A model generated the notes under the pieces. That model made no database searches. It saw nothing but the letters and a program-made list of their open reading frames with translations, and was not told the DNA's origin. From Stigonema ocellatum SAG 48.90 = DSM 106950 (GTDB taxonomy: Bacteria; Cyanobacteriota; Cyanobacteriia; Cyanobacteriales; Nostocaceae), in the NCBI GenBank assembly GCA_016903675.1, contig JADQBA010000019.1, positions 31,794 to 95,793 of the forward strand: a stretch of 64,000 nucleotides of DNA. Reading direction: 5' to 3'. Within the stretch, counting starts at the first letter, position 1. Every line of letters starts with the position of its first letter. A program made the position numbers and the translations under genes. Shown here piece after piece: positions 26,401 to 34,734 of this stretch.

Positions 26401-26684
26401 TAAGTACTGTCAGCATTAATATGCATCCTCCAGTGCAATGCAACAGGGAGTTCCTCAACTGTGAAATTGTCACCCTTCCCGATGAACGTGATTTTTTGGG
26501 TGACCAGACTCCTCTGCGATTTTTTGTTGATTCTCCTAGTAAAAATAATAAAACTATCAAAATTCAAGGGGAATATAGGACAGGTTCATTCACAAATGAA
26601 ACCCTTGAACGGCTGTTTAGCGACTACCAGGAAATCCTCAAAAAGCTCGTCAGTCAACCAGAAACAATTCTTGGTAAATTTTAG
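23484..26684 (+). CDS. NRPS-like protein: adenylation - carrier - condensation
   Basis: With GTG at 23484 the protein has 1066 residues. Residues about 20-520 are an AMP-forming ligase domain of the acyl-CoA-synthetase-like type (HTSGTTSRPKIVPLTHRN at 180, YGMTEAAHQM, GWFRTGDQGYLDSDG, PKGPTGKLQR). Residues about 535-610 are a carrier domain with phosphopantetheine Ser564 in FFALGGDSLQ. Residues about 630-1066 are a condensation domain with His765 starting HHIITDAW; the usual Gly after Asp is Ala. There is no thioesterase or reductase. A module ending in C must pass its product to a partner elsewhere or act on a free amine. Its 3' end overlaps the dGTPase remnant. Confidence 0.85.
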   Translation: MEFRKIPQQLKNTLQQQQTIYHLIAAWTKRNPEAIAITAPLRIPLTYSCLQTYITENVATLNAMGLGRSDRVAIVLPNSPEMAMAFLAVAACATSAPLNPAYQASDFEFYLRDLKVKAVVILSGMDSPARAVAQAHNIPVIELVPVESAAAGIFKLTGNLDVPAVSTGIAQPDDVALVLHTSGTTSRPKIVPLTHRNLCTSADNIKATLELEESDRCLNVMPLFHIHGLVAAVLASLSAGASVACAPGFDSTRFFTWMDELRPTWYTAVPTIHQAILSAAQQHDEIISRRGLRFIRSSSAALPVQLMAALEQTFNVPVIEAYGMTEAAHQMASNPLPPHPRKPGSVGIPAGSEVAVMDEAGNLLSGCEVGEIVIRGLNVTQGYENNLQANQMAFTNGWFRTGDQGYLDSDGYLFLTGRLKEIINRGGEKISPREVDEVLMAHPAVAVVVAFAIPHPTLGEDVAAAVVLQPQKTATEQELREFASQRLTEFKVPSQIVFLDEIPKGPTGKLQRIGLAEKLANKLQPAFVAPQTEVEKILADIWTEVLRVKQVGIYDNFFALGGDSLQATSVISRIREAFSMELSLGQLFAAPTIASLSKVIETARQARAEEQSGSSTVFNPLPPLVPVPRDTPIPLYLSQRSIWLIQQRYFDSCAYNNSIVLRLTGKLFPEVLEKSINEIIRRHEILRTTFTQLSDKPLQVIAESLTLPLKIINLKDLPPQEREAEVKRLSALENQHHFDLVSGPLIKTTLLQLVQEEHWLLITMHHIITDAWSVGILLEELGTLYNAFSTGRVSPLPELPCQYADFTLWHLKRLNKEVVRQQLSYWHQKLTDIPLPLDLLPVEQPQQSSNSRRSSFYSIVLPESMVASIQALSRSQGVTLFAIILTALKILLFKESGQADIVVLATTANRIMPATEKMIGCFANGVFLRSHADDSQTGLTFLEQVKQTVSEAVENQEIPVQKVGKTIRGLELISTVSINMHPPVQCNREFLNCEIVTLPDERDFLGDQTPLRFFVDSPSKNNKTIKIQGEYRTGSFTNETLERLFSDYQEILKKLVSQPETILGKF

Positions 26685-27494
26685 CAGACCGATAGCCATC
26701 TTCTATATCAACGATAGAGTAGCAGATGTCATCTGCCGCTTCAACAAGGAAAGCAAGTGGGTGTCGAGACCACCATGCTACGTCAGGATGACGGCGAATG
26801 AGTCCTACCGTTTCTGCTACCTCAGCAAATAAATCTTTTTCTGCTTGGAAGAAGCCGTATTTTGTAACGCTTTTACCTGAGTAACTGTTCAGGATAGATT
26901 CTGATATAAAAGACTCTCTAGGGTACTTTGTGAAAGCCGCTAAAGTTGGGCAAGTCAGTCGCATTCCTCCAGTTCTTGGCTGCATTTCTAGTTTTGTGAG
27001 AATACGAAAGCCTTGTGCATTACCCTCAAATAAATCAAAATCGGCTTTTTGTGATGTGCTAAGAAGTGAGTTTTCTTGGTGGTTATGATTGCTGTACCAA
27101 GATTCAAACCCTGTTCGGATAGCATCCTCTCCAGAATGACCTCAGGGAGGATTCCCAATATCATGAGCTAAACAAGCAGCAGAAACAATGTCACCAAAGT
27201 CTGAAGCACTGAAGCCATACTCCTGGCAGCTTGTGTCTTTTGACAATCTCGTACCCGACAATTCTGCCAAGCGATCGCCCTACACAGGAAACCTCAAGGC
27301 TATGAATCAGACGAGTGCGAATGTAATCATTTGTGGGTAGAGAGAAAACTTGGGTTTTATCTTTGAGACGACGAAAAGGTGAAGAAAACACCACGCGATC
27401 GTAGTCAGGAGTGAAAGGGAGTCCGATCCAACTGGAAATCTTCTGGTTCCGTCAAGCCAAGTCTTTTTGGTGTCAGCAGTTTTTTCCAATCCAT
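26650..27494 (-). pseudogene. dGTPase (dNTP triphosphohydrolase) remnant, copy 2
   Basis: From ATG at 27494 it reads MDWKKLLTPKRLGLTEPEDF. A 1-bp insertion near 27415 then shifts the frame into FSSPFRRLKDKTQVFSLPTN and TRLIHSLEVSCVGRSLGRIV; a second frameshift follows near 27220. After ACLAHDIGNPP comes a TGA, then sequence to ICYSIVDIEDGY. The HD residues are recognisable, but about half of the protein (normally about 440 residues) is missing beyond 26650, where the NRPS gene ends. It is dead. Confidence 0.75.
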
Positions 27495-27517
27495 GATATA
27501 AATATCAATCCCCTCTT

Positions 27518-28120
27518 TCAACCCAATTTTTCACCTTCTGACTCAACCACTTCAAACTTCACTTTGCTGTATAAATCTACCAGTGAAATCTCAAAGGGAA
27601 CTGAAGTGAGGGAAATTGCCTCATCTTCCTCGTCATACTCACAAAGTGACCAACGCTTTTTCGCAGTTTTAGAATATTGCTCAACATGAATCCGGGTTTG
27701 GTCAATGAGCAGATACTCTTGAAAAGAGTCTATTGTGCGGTAAGCCTCGAATTTGTCTTCGCGGTCATAGCCCTTAGTAGATTTCGACAAAACCTCTACA
27801 ATTACCCGTGGATTGAGAATTGTATCTACGCGGTTATTAAAATACTCTGGCTCACCCATCACAATCATTATATCTGGATAAGTGTAGATACGCCTTTTAA
27901 GTATCCACAGGCGGACATCGATCATGAAAGCTTCATAATCCTGCTGTTTGAAACTAAAGTTCAAAGCAGCATATAAATTGCCGGCTATTCGATTGTGATT
28001 TGTCGATCCACCAGCCATAGGAATGATCTGTCCGTCAATATATTCACTTTTGTATTCAGCAGCCTCCTCTAATTCTAAGTATTCCTCTGGAGTGTAGTAT
28101 CGCCGTTCTGTTGCTTGCAT
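27518..28120 (-). CDS. Uma2 family endonuclease-like protein (DUF820)
   Basis: The 200-residue product has the Uma2 pattern: YYTPEEYLELEEAAEYKSEY, the IDGQIIPMAGGSTNHNRIAG box, YPDIMIVMGEPEYF, NPRVIVEVLSKSTKGYDRED and EYLLIDQTR. The fold is a PD-(D/E)XK nuclease with Glu at EYIDG and D/EVLS, but the role of the many cyanobacterial Uma2 copies is unknown. A related fragment is at 37506 and another whole gene at 41244, with different sequences. Confidence 0.85.
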   Translation of the reverse strand: MQATERRYYTPEEYLELEEAAEYKSEYIDGQIIPMAGGSTNHNRIAGNLYAALNFSFKQQDYEAFMIDVRLWILKRRIYTYPDIMIVMGEPEYFNNRVDTILNPRVIVEVLSKSTKGYDREDKFEAYRTIDSFQEYLLIDQTRIHVEQYSKTAKKRWSLCEYDEEDEAISLTSVPFEISLVDLYSKVKFEVVESEGEKLG

Positions 28121-28205
28121 AGTTCAGTAGAGAAGTGAGGGCGGGTTTTGGGATTACACCCATGTCTACCCAACAGTTTAACGTGACAGCCTGTCAGTTC
28201 CCTTA

Positions 28206-28342
28206 TATAGCAATCCGTGGAGGATTTATAAACACCCGCCCCAAAGGGTTCGTCAAAAGTGTTTTGAATTTTGAATTTTGAATTTTGAATTTCCGCGTAG
28301 CGGCTTGTCCCCTCTGTTGATATCTCAAATAGGATTGCTATA
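28206..28342. repeat. TATAGCAATCC inverted-repeat element
   Basis: A 137-bp element with perfect 11-bp ends (TATAGCAATCC, GGATTGCTATA). Inside are four TTTGAAT-type repeats. TA at the ends would fit a TA target duplication as in IS630/Tc1-type MITEs. Relatives are at 32002 and 47027. Confidence 0.6.
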
Positions 28343-28382
28343 GTTCAGTAGAGATTGTAGTGAGTGGGGTTTTACCCCCAGG

Positions 28383-29513
28383 CTATCCCCATAATCGCCG
28401 ACTGGAGGGTCCATTTAATCTCTGGTGAGTATCTTGCAACAAAGCTGGAATATCCAAATTCTCAGGACACCGAGGTAAACAGTCACCACATTCTGTGCAG
28501 CGATTAGCTTTCATCCCTGGGAACCAGTGACCAGCATTTTCAAACATTCGGTAGCGATATTGACCAAAGTCAGTCATGTCATATGCTACAGCAAGATTAC
28601 GTAGTCGCAGCACTTCTGGTATATTGATATTTTCTGGGCAGGGTAAACAAGCATAACACTGGCTGCACTTCTCCACTCCCAGTGAAGCTGTTTGGTAATT
28701 TTCTAAACGCTCGAAGACCGTAATTTCCTCTAGGGTAAGATCTGTGTCGCTGTCAGCAACCCTTAAAGGTTCTGTTAATTCATCTGGATTTGCGGGTCCC
28801 ACACTCAGGGTTGTAATTCGAGGGTCGCTGAGTAAAAAACGGTAGTTTAACTCTAGGGGTGAAAAAGGATGGCACAGGTCTTTTAGCTTTTGGGGTGGGG
28901 TGTATAGGCGTCCGCCCTTATCTGCGGGTGAAATGATGAAAACGCCCATATCTTTTTCGTAAGCCCGCTGAATTGCTGCGGCATTGTGTTGGAAAAAATA
29001 GTAATAATGCAGATTGACAAATTCAAATAAACCTGTATCTATCGCCGCCAGAATAACTTCCAATGAACCGTGGGTGGAAAAACCAACGTGTCGCACCCGA
29101 CCATCGGCTACAGCTTCCTGCACCGCTAGCATACAGCCATCTTTGGCTTTCACCCAATCCAGGTGAACAGACGTGTTCAAGCCATGAATCCCTAAGCTAT
29201 CGACATAATCCAGGTTCAATCGTTCCAGAGATTCATCGATATACCGACGCATAGTATCAGCATCTGCTGTGGGTGGGATTTTGGTTGTAATGTGAAGCTT
29301 CGTTCGGGATACAGGGAACCCGACGGCGCTTACTCTACCAAGATACTCCTCACTTTTGCCGTAACCACTGGCAGTTTCTATATGATTAATCCCTAGCGCT
29401 ATGGCTTGTTGCAGCGTTTTCCATGCATTTTCAACAGAAGCCAAGTAGCGCATTGTCCCCAAGGAAAACACAGATAAACGTAGATTCGTTTTCCCAAAGC
29501 GTCGGTATTGCAT
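28383..29513 (-). CDS. Aldo/keto reductase with C-terminal 4Fe-4S domain
   Basis: The 376-residue product starts MQYRRFGKTNLRLSVFSLGT. It has the AKR core with HIETASGYGKSEEYLG (catalytic Asp position replaced by Glu, Tyr present) and TTKIPP (Lys). Two Cys clusters follow at about 285-300 (CSQCYACLPCPENI) and about 344-357 (CTECGDCLPRCPENL), each able to hold a 4Fe-4S cluster. Such fused AKRs are common in cyanobacteria and clostridia; substrates are unknown. It stands alone on the minus strand. Confidence 0.88.
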   Translation of the reverse strand: MQYRRFGKTNLRLSVFSLGTMRYLASVENAWKTLQQAIALGINHIETASGYGKSEEYLGRVSAVGFPVSRTKLHITTKIPPTADADTMRRYIDESLERLNLDYVDSLGIHGLNTSVHLDWVKAKDGCMLAVQEAVADGRVRHVGFSTHGSLEVILAAIDTGLFEFVNLHYYYFFQHNAAAIQRAYEKDMGVFIISPADKGGRLYTPPQKLKDLCHPFSPLELNYRFLLSDPRITTLSVGPANPDELTEPLRVADSDTDLTLEEITVFERLENYQTASLGVEKCSQCYACLPCPENINIPEVLRLRNLAVAYDMTDFGQYRYRMFENAGHWFPGMKANRCTECGDCLPRCPENLDIPALLQDTHQRLNGPSSRRLWG

Positions 29514-29519
29514 TTTTAA

Positions 29520-29553
29520 CGGAGTTAGGAGTTAGGAGTTAGGAGTTAGGAGT
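29520..29553. repeat. (GGAGTTA)n heptamer repeat
   Basis: Four to five tandem GGAGTTA units upstream of the aldo/keto reductase gene, followed by AACTCAT-type units. Confidence 0.8.
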
Positions 29554-29603
29554 TGAGGTAAATAATTCATAACTCATTACTTATAACTCATAACTAACTT
29601 TAC

Positions 29604-30101
29604 CTAGCTTTCGCTGTTGCCAAAGCGCTTGATCAAATCCTCTGGTCGGAGATCAGAGATAAAATCACGGAAAGCTTGCTGTTCAGCTTCATCAGCATCC
29701 CTATCTACGGGTATGGAAGCATCAGCTATTACTTCCTCCATTACCCAGATGGGGGTATTTGTACGGAGGGCAACAGCGATCGCATCGCTCGGACGAGCGT
29801 CAATTTCTTTTTTGACATCCCCATGCTTGACAATCAAAGCTGCATAAAATGTGTCCTTTTGTAACGAATGAATAATAACCCTCTCCACAGTGATGTTCCA
29901 CGCCTCTAGAATATTCACCATCAGGTCGTGCGTTAAGGGTCTGGGAGGCTTCTGATTCTCCAGTACACCCATAATTGCCCTCGCCTGTTCCTGACCAATA
30001 TAAATTGGTAAAGCACGGCGATCTGAAGCATCTTTCAAAAGTACGATTGGGCTACGTGTTATGGCATCTAATGCTATGCCAGCGACTTTCATTTCAATCA
30101 T
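29604..30101 (-). CDS. Bifunctional nuclease family protein (DUF151/BFN)
   Basis: The 165-residue product matches the BFN domain over its full length: MKVAGIALDAITRSPIVLLKD, RALPIYIGQEQARAIMGVLE, RPLTHDLMVNILEAW, and ARPSDAIAVALRTNTPIWVME. Plant relatives have DNase and RNase activity; bacterial relatives are linked to stress responses. A UvrBC-like tail (EQQAFRDFISDLRPEDLIKRF) is present, as usual in cyanobacteria. It is a single gene. Confidence 0.88.
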   Translation of the reverse strand: MIEMKVAGIALDAITRSPIVLLKDASDRRALPIYIGQEQARAIMGVLENQKPPRPLTHDLMVNILEAWNITVERVIIHSLQKDTFYAALIVKHGDVKKEIDARPSDAIAVALRTNTPIWVMEEVIADASIPVDRDADEAEQQAFRDFISDLRPEDLIKRFGNSES

Positions 30102-30441
30102 TGGCTAAGCCTCTACAATCCTTATGAGTGTTAGGACGGGTGTGTAACAAATCGTACCCTTGTTTTGGAAGTATTGGGACAAGGATAAACATAAGTCTCT
30201 ATTCTCTATAATTGCTTCTATTAAACTCCCAAATGGATGTGAACACCAGAGTAAGTTAAATTGGCTTGGTTGGATAATAATCTACTTCTTCAAGTATGCC
30301 TTGCGTGTGATGCAAATGTGTTAATATTTTTTTTATAATGGTGCAAAATTTTATACTCAACTAAAACACATTATTGTAAAAATTACCAGTTTATTTTAGC
30401 GAAAATTAAGCGATAAATAGAGTTAGTTGTGTTAAAAAGCC
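30102..30441. other. Gap between divergent bfn and ribE genes
   Basis: AT-rich leader sequence of both genes. No FMN riboswitch pattern, repeat or small gene could be supported here. Confidence 0.5.
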
Positions 30442-31143
30442 GTGTTTACAGGATTAATCCAAGGGTTAGGAACCATAAAACCCCTAGGAGGGGATCATTG
30501 GCAAGTTACATGTGTAACTGAGTCGTCTGATGTCATGATGCAGGATCTGGCTATTGGCGATAGTGTTGCAGTAGATGGTATCTGCCTGACGGTAGAATCC
30601 GTTTTAAAAGATGGATTTGTTGCCACTGCTTCAAGAGAAACTCTACGCCGCACGACGCTGGGACAAGAGCAAACAGGACAGAGGTATGTAAACTTAGAAA
30701 CGTCGCTACGTGTAGGCAGCAAAGTGGGCGGTCATTTTGTTATGGGACATGTGGACGGCATAGGGCAAATGCTTTCGGTGGAGCAAACGGCACGACATGC
30801 CCAGGGAGGAGCCTCAACTTCTTGGGAAATGACGTTTACTACTACCTCGGCGATCGCTCGCTACATTGTCCCTAAAGGCAGCATTGCTGTGAATGGCATC
30901 AGCCTCACAGTAGCTGAATATCAGCCTGACACAATGCAGTTTAAAGTGGCAGTCATCCCCCTCACCTACGCCGAGACAAATCTCCGCTATTTGATCTCTG
31001 GCAGTTGGGTAAATTTAGAAGGGGATATTCTCGGCAAGTACGTGGAAAAATTCCTCTACTCTGGCAACAAAGAACAGGAAACAGATCTGGACGCAACCCC
31101 TGATGAAATTACACTTGGATTTTTAGCGGAACATGGATACTGA
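30442..31143 (+). CDS. ribE: Riboflavin synthase, alpha chain
   Basis: Starts GTG (MFTGLIQGLGTI), the family N-terminus. Two lumazine-binding repeats cover about 1-97 and 98-205: GDSVAVDGICLTV in the first, GHFVMGHVDGIG at the junction and KGSIAVNGISLTVAE in the second. The enzyme turns two molecules of 6,7-dimethyl-8-ribityllumazine into riboflavin. At 233 residues it is slightly longer than usual. The next gene starts 11 bp before its stop, in another frame. Confidence 0.93.
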   Translation: MFTGLIQGLGTIKPLGGDHWQVTCVTESSDVMMQDLAIGDSVAVDGICLTVESVLKDGFVATASRETLRRTTLGQEQTGQRYVNLETSLRVGSKVGGHFVMGHVDGIGQMLSVEQTARHAQGGASTSWEMTFTTTSAIARYIVPKGSIAVNGISLTVAEYQPDTMQFKVAVIPLTYAETNLRYLISGSWVNLEGDILGKYVEKFLYSGNKEQETDLDATPDEITLGFLAEHGY

Positions 31144-31897
31144 TACGATAACCTGCGAAAATGTCAATTTGACTGATCTTGAACGCTATCTGTTTGATTT
31201 GCAAGGATTCTTGGTGGTAGAGAATGCCTTGACTCCAGTACAGATAGCAGCCATCAATCAGCTTCTGGACCAACATATCGCCGATGTAGATGAGCCGCTT
31301 AAACAGTCCATTCGCTTTGATGGCTTGCTGGGTTGGGGTACTGAGTTTCGTGATCTGATCGACAATCCCCGAATCACCCCTTATCTACTTGCTCTACTTG
31401 GACCTAAATTCCGTCTGGATCACGACTACGTTCACATCATCCGTCAAGGATCTGGCCCAATCGGCAGTATGCTTCATGGCGGCGGTACTCCCTATGACCC
31501 CTGCCAGTACTACCTTTATAGAGATGGAAGAATGTACAACGGCTTGCTTGCAGTCGCTTACAATCTCACAGACGTGCCACATGGCGTTGGCGGGTTTGGC
31601 TGCATTCCCGGTAGCCACAAAAGTAACCTGCCACTACCACAAGAGTGGCAAGATTTGCAACATCCTCATCCCTGTGTACAGGCGGTTTCTGGAAAAGCAG
31701 GAACGGCAATACTCTTCACCGAAGCCCTCTCCCACGGTACTCTGCCTTGGAAAGGTCAACACGAACGCCGCACTCTGTTCTATAAATATTCTCCTTACCC
31801 TAGTGCCTGGTCACGTTACTACTACCACCCCGATAATTATCCTGACCTAACACAGGAGCAACGGCAAATCTTAAAGACACCTGGTGTTTATCCTTGA
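31133..31897 (+). CDS. Phytanoyl-CoA dioxygenase (PhyH) family protein
   Basis: The 254-residue product has a PhyH-type non-haem iron fold: LFDLQGFLVVENALTPVQIA, the LHGGGTPYDP region, GVGGFGCIPGSHKSN and TEALSHGTLPW, with Arg in ERRTLFYKY for 2-oxoglutarate. The first metal motif appears as H-G-G-G rather than a plain HxD, so the exact ligands are uncertain. The substrate is unknown. It overlaps ribE by 11 bp, which suggests coupled translation although no functional link to riboflavin is known. Confidence 0.82.
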   Translation: MDTDTITCENVNLTDLERYLFDLQGFLVVENALTPVQIAAINQLLDQHIADVDEPLKQSIRFDGLLGWGTEFRDLIDNPRITPYLLALLGPKFRLDHDYVHIIRQGSGPIGSMLHGGGTPYDPCQYYLYRDGRMYNGLLAVAYNLTDVPHGVGGFGCIPGSHKSNLPLPQEWQDLQHPHPCVQAVSGKAGTAILFTEALSHGTLPWKGQHERRTLFYKYSPYPSAWSRYYYHPDNYPDLTQEQRQILKTPGVYP

Positions 31898-31984
31898 GTA
31901 GGGAATAGGGAGTAGGGAATAGGGAGTAGGGAATAGGGAGTAGGGAATAGGGAGTAGGGAATAGGGAGTAGGGAGTAGGGAGTT
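31897..31984. repeat. (GGGAATAGGGAGTA)n tandem repeat
   Basis: About six 14-bp units directly after the PhyH gene. The same family is present in the reverse sense inside the cobT-like gene. Confidence 0.85.
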
Positions 31985-32001
31985 TTTTAACAACTAACAA
32001 C

Positions 32002-32098
32002 TACAGCAATCCGCACAGGAATTACAAACACATCTCCCTGGTCTCCCTGGTCCTCCTTGTCCTCCTGGTCCTCCTTGTCCTCCTTTAGGATTGCTATA
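32002..32098. repeat. TACAGCAATCC...GGATTGCTATA element carrying a 9-bp minisatellite
   Basis: A 97-bp element with 11-bp inverted ends (one mismatch) related to those at 28206 and 47027. The interior is CTCCCTGGT/CTCCTTGTC 9-bp units, the complement of the GGACAAGGG type seen at 61068. Confidence 0.6.
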
Positions 32099-32105
32099 AC
32101 AACAT

Positions 32106-33749
32106 TTAACTACCTGGTTGCTGTGTTGTCTGGGTTGTCCTTGTTGCTGTCTGCAAGGTTTGAACCAATTGACTGAGAGCGTTCCCTAATTCAGTGCCTG
32201 GATCAGTAGCAACCCAGCCTTCTGGTGTTAGTTGACGCACCTCAAAGTGTAGGTGTGGACCTGTGGAATTACCAGTACTGCCAACTAGCCCAATGACAGT
32301 TCCTTTTTCTACCCACTGACCGGGTTGGACAAGGACTTGTGACATGTGACCGTAGAGTGTTTGTTGAGCGCTGGTATGGTTAAGTATAACGGTTAAGCCG
32401 TAGCCGCCCACCCAGTCAGCAATTTCTACTTTACCGGGGTAGGCTGCCAAAACAGGGGTTCCCGTAGCTGCACCCAAATCGGTGCCAGAGTGGAAACGGC
32501 GATCGCCTGTGATTGGATGAATTCGCCAACCAAACAAAGAAGTAATCTCAGCCGGAACAGGAAGGGGAAACATTAATCCCGCAACACCATAGGCCGATCT
32601 GCCTGCATAGGCAATTTGTGGCAGGGTTGATGCTAGTGGGATATTGTAAGCCACCATGCTGGGGCGGGGGGCGACGTTGTCAGAGGTCATTGGTGGGGGT
32701 AAAGCACCACCCATTGATGCGAGGGTTCCAGAATTAACTGTTGTTGTGGGGGTGAAATTGTTGGGGATAAACCGATTAGGATGGTAGTCGCTCTTGGTGA
32801 CACCACCATTTGCAATGCGAGTTGGTCGCATCAGAGTGTTGCTCTCACCGCTAGAAGCAATAGGAGTAGAACGCAATCCGCTATTGGTATTCGTCACCTT
32901 GGGAGAAATACGCCGCTCTGAGATAACATTTACTAAGTGCGCTGTTTGACTTTTGCTAATCCAACTGGGCACGTGCTTGGTGGGTAGCTTAGTGTCGGCA
33001 TCAGCTACAGGCTGACCCAGAGAGGGGGTCTGGGGTGATTTGGTGCAAAGACTGCCTGAAACACCTTGTCCTTGTGCCAATATGGTTCGACAACTACTGG
33101 AGCGTTCTGTGATCACCACAGAATTGGGTGCTTCATACTTATGCGTGGCACCAGTGCTGTAATCTGTGGGGTCAATTAAAGCGTTATTGTAATCCTTTGG
33201 TTTCTCACTAGCCGCATTGTCAGCACTATTGGCGTTGTGAACTTTCTCGGCTGACAAGCTTTGAGCAGTTGGTGCAGTTTCTGCGGATGGTTTTTCTTCT
33301 CTATGGGTTACAGGACGCCGCGAAGCTTCTAATTTGTCTCTCAAACTTCTCACACCCGATGTAGGCGCAGAAATTTCTACTTGGCTTCTTGACTTTTTGA
33401 ACACCACCGCAGGTGAGGCGGCAACATTTTTAGGTTGGGAATTTTCTAACCTGCTTAGTCTCTGTCTGAGTTTGGCTCGGCGTTGGGAAAATTCTGTGCC
33501 TGGCTCTGATTCCGGTGCAGAGGCACTGCGATTTTGCTCACTGGTATATTTTTTAACTTTATTTACTACTGCTGCTGAACCGGAATTTTCCACAGTGGGA
33601 ACGATGTTGTCTATTGCTGCTTCTTGGGCATACACTAAGCCGCTGCTCAGTAGGCTAAAGCTGCTAAGCCAACAGAGGCTCTGTGCTGGCAGCGAGCGCT
33701 GCCATTGGTGGTGCAAACGGTTATCGCCAGAGTTATTGCGCTGCGTCAT
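32106..33749 (-). CDS. M23 family metallopeptidase (LytM/peptidoglycan endopeptidase)
   Basis: The 547-residue product has an N-terminal hydrophobic signal or anchor (about 24-42), a long polar low-complexity region (about 50-380), and a LytM domain at about 400-520. Zinc ligands are visible: HSGTD (HxxxD) and HLHFE (HxH), with the usual SLFGWRIHPITGDRRFHSG and LYGHMSQ. It cuts peptide bonds in peptidoglycan or activates amidases in the periplasm; in filamentous cyanobacteria such proteins act in division and septal remodelling. No coiled coil or LysM repeat is seen. Confidence 0.88.
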   Translation of the reverse strand: MTQRNNSGDNRLHHQWQRSLPAQSLCWLSSFSLLSSGLVYAQEAAIDNIVPTVENSGSAAVVNKVKKYTSEQNRSASAPESEPGTEFSQRRAKLRQRLSRLENSQPKNVAASPAVVFKKSRSQVEISAPTSGVRSLRDKLEASRRPVTHREEKPSAETAPTAQSLSAEKVHNANSADNAASEKPKDYNNALIDPTDYSTGATHKYEAPNSVVITERSSSCRTILAQGQGVSGSLCTKSPQTPSLGQPVADADTKLPTKHVPSWISKSQTAHLVNVISERRISPKVTNTNSGLRSTPIASSGESNTLMRPTRIANGGVTKSDYHPNRFIPNNFTPTTTVNSGTLASMGGALPPPMTSDNVAPRPSMVAYNIPLASTLPQIAYAGRSAYGVAGLMFPLPVPAEITSLFGWRIHPITGDRRFHSGTDLGAATGTPVLAAYPGKVEIADWVGGYGLTVILNHTSAQQTLYGHMSQVLVQPGQWVEKGTVIGLVGSTGNSTGPHLHFEVRQLTPEGWVATDPGTELGNALSQLVQTLQTATRTTQTTQQPGS

Positions 33750-33794
33750 TGGTTCTGGTGGTGTTGTGTGTAAGTAGCAAAAAACAGATCTTGG

Positions 33795-34664
33795 TTAGTT
33801 TGAGGATTTACGGTAGCCCAAACTGATTGTACCGGGCTGGAGATAAATTTCTGGTGTTATTACTGTTTTCAGTTCAGATGTTGACAAAAGAACACGAAGC
33901 TCCCCCTGCGGAGTCACGCCTACTATAGTGCCTGCAACATTATCGACATATACCCGATCACCTATATTTGTTAGCAACTCTAAGTATCGAGATAATAATA
34001 TATTTACTCCTTCTTGGAATAGGGTCATTATACCGGATTCTATTCCTAGTAAAACTGTCGAAGTTAGCATTTCAAGACTTGAGATTGGTTTGGGATGCTG
34101 ATTTGCTTGCCATGTTTCTAAATTAATTCCGGTTTCTGGTACTGGGTTTGCCCAGTTAATGCCAACCCCAATCACTGCTTGGGTTATAAGTCCATTGTAT
34201 ACTTTGGTTTCAGTCAAAATGCCACCCAGTTTTTTGTAGTTATTGAATACATCAGCAGTACCCAAATCTGTTTTTGTATCTATATCAGGGATTGAAATCA
34301 AGACTAAATCATTGGGCCATTTAATGCCAACAGGAACGCCACAATTTCGCAATTGTCTGGCAATTCCCCAAGCTGTAGCCAAAGTTATCTGGTAGCTGTT
34401 GGTGGCGTCTAGCTTGGGTGCAATTGCTACTGAAAGATATAGTCCCCCTTCTGGGGACATCCATTGGCGACCCCATTGACCCCGCCCACATGTCTGTTGA
34501 GTGGCAATGACTACGCATCCTGGTTCAGCCCCAGAGTTAAGCTCCTCCCAGAGGATTTGGTTTGTTGAAGATACGGTTTCAAAAAGATGTAGAGAAAATG
34601 GTAAATAAGTGAATTTACGCTCTTGTTGGAGAGCTGCTGCCAATTTTTGCCGATTCAATGCCAC
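33795..34664 (-). CDS. birA: Biotin--[acetyl-CoA carboxylase] ligase
   Basis: The 289-residue product has the biotin/lipoate ligase domain: SSTNQILWEELNSG, the biotinyl-AMP motif GRGQWGRQWMSPEGGLYLS (about 60-78), VGIKWPNDLVL and the Lys-Gly-Gly-type KLGGILTET, then VIGVGINW. The C-terminal SH3-like BPL_C part follows (GDRVYVDNVAGTIVGVTPQG). There is no N-terminal HTH, so it modifies BCCP but is not a repressor. It is divergent from pgeF with 70 bp between them. Confidence 0.92.
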   Translation of the reverse strand: MALNRQKLAAALQQERKFTYLPFSLHLFETVSSTNQILWEELNSGAEPGCVVIATQQTCGRGQWGRQWMSPEGGLYLSVAIAPKLDATNSYQITLATAWGIARQLRNCGVPVGIKWPNDLVLISIPDIDTKTDLGTADVFNNYKKLGGILTETKVYNGLITQAVIGVGINWANPVPETGINLETWQANQHPKPISSLEMLTSTVLLGIESGIMTLFQEGVNILLSRYLELLTNIGDRVYVDNVAGTIVGVTPQGELRVLLSTSELKTVITPEIYLQPGTISLGYRKSSN

Positions 34665-34734
34665 AGATGTTAACCCAAGGAAACCTTGTTCAAGTTAGGA
34701 TAAATTGGCTTAATTTTGTTTCTTGGTTTGGTTG

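Noticed and set aside
30144..30157. GTA-N8-TAC site upstream of the bifunctional nuclease gene, as for NtcA
   Set aside because: Such a six-base pattern is expected many times by chance in 64 kb, and no well-placed -10 box follows.
30242..30441. FMN riboswitch before ribE
   Set aside because: None of the conserved RFN element blocks could be found in the leader.
31897..32098. Possible CRISPR array from regular repeats (also 4564, 62385)
   Set aside because: Units are contiguous 7-14-bp repeats without unique spacers and no cas genes are near.
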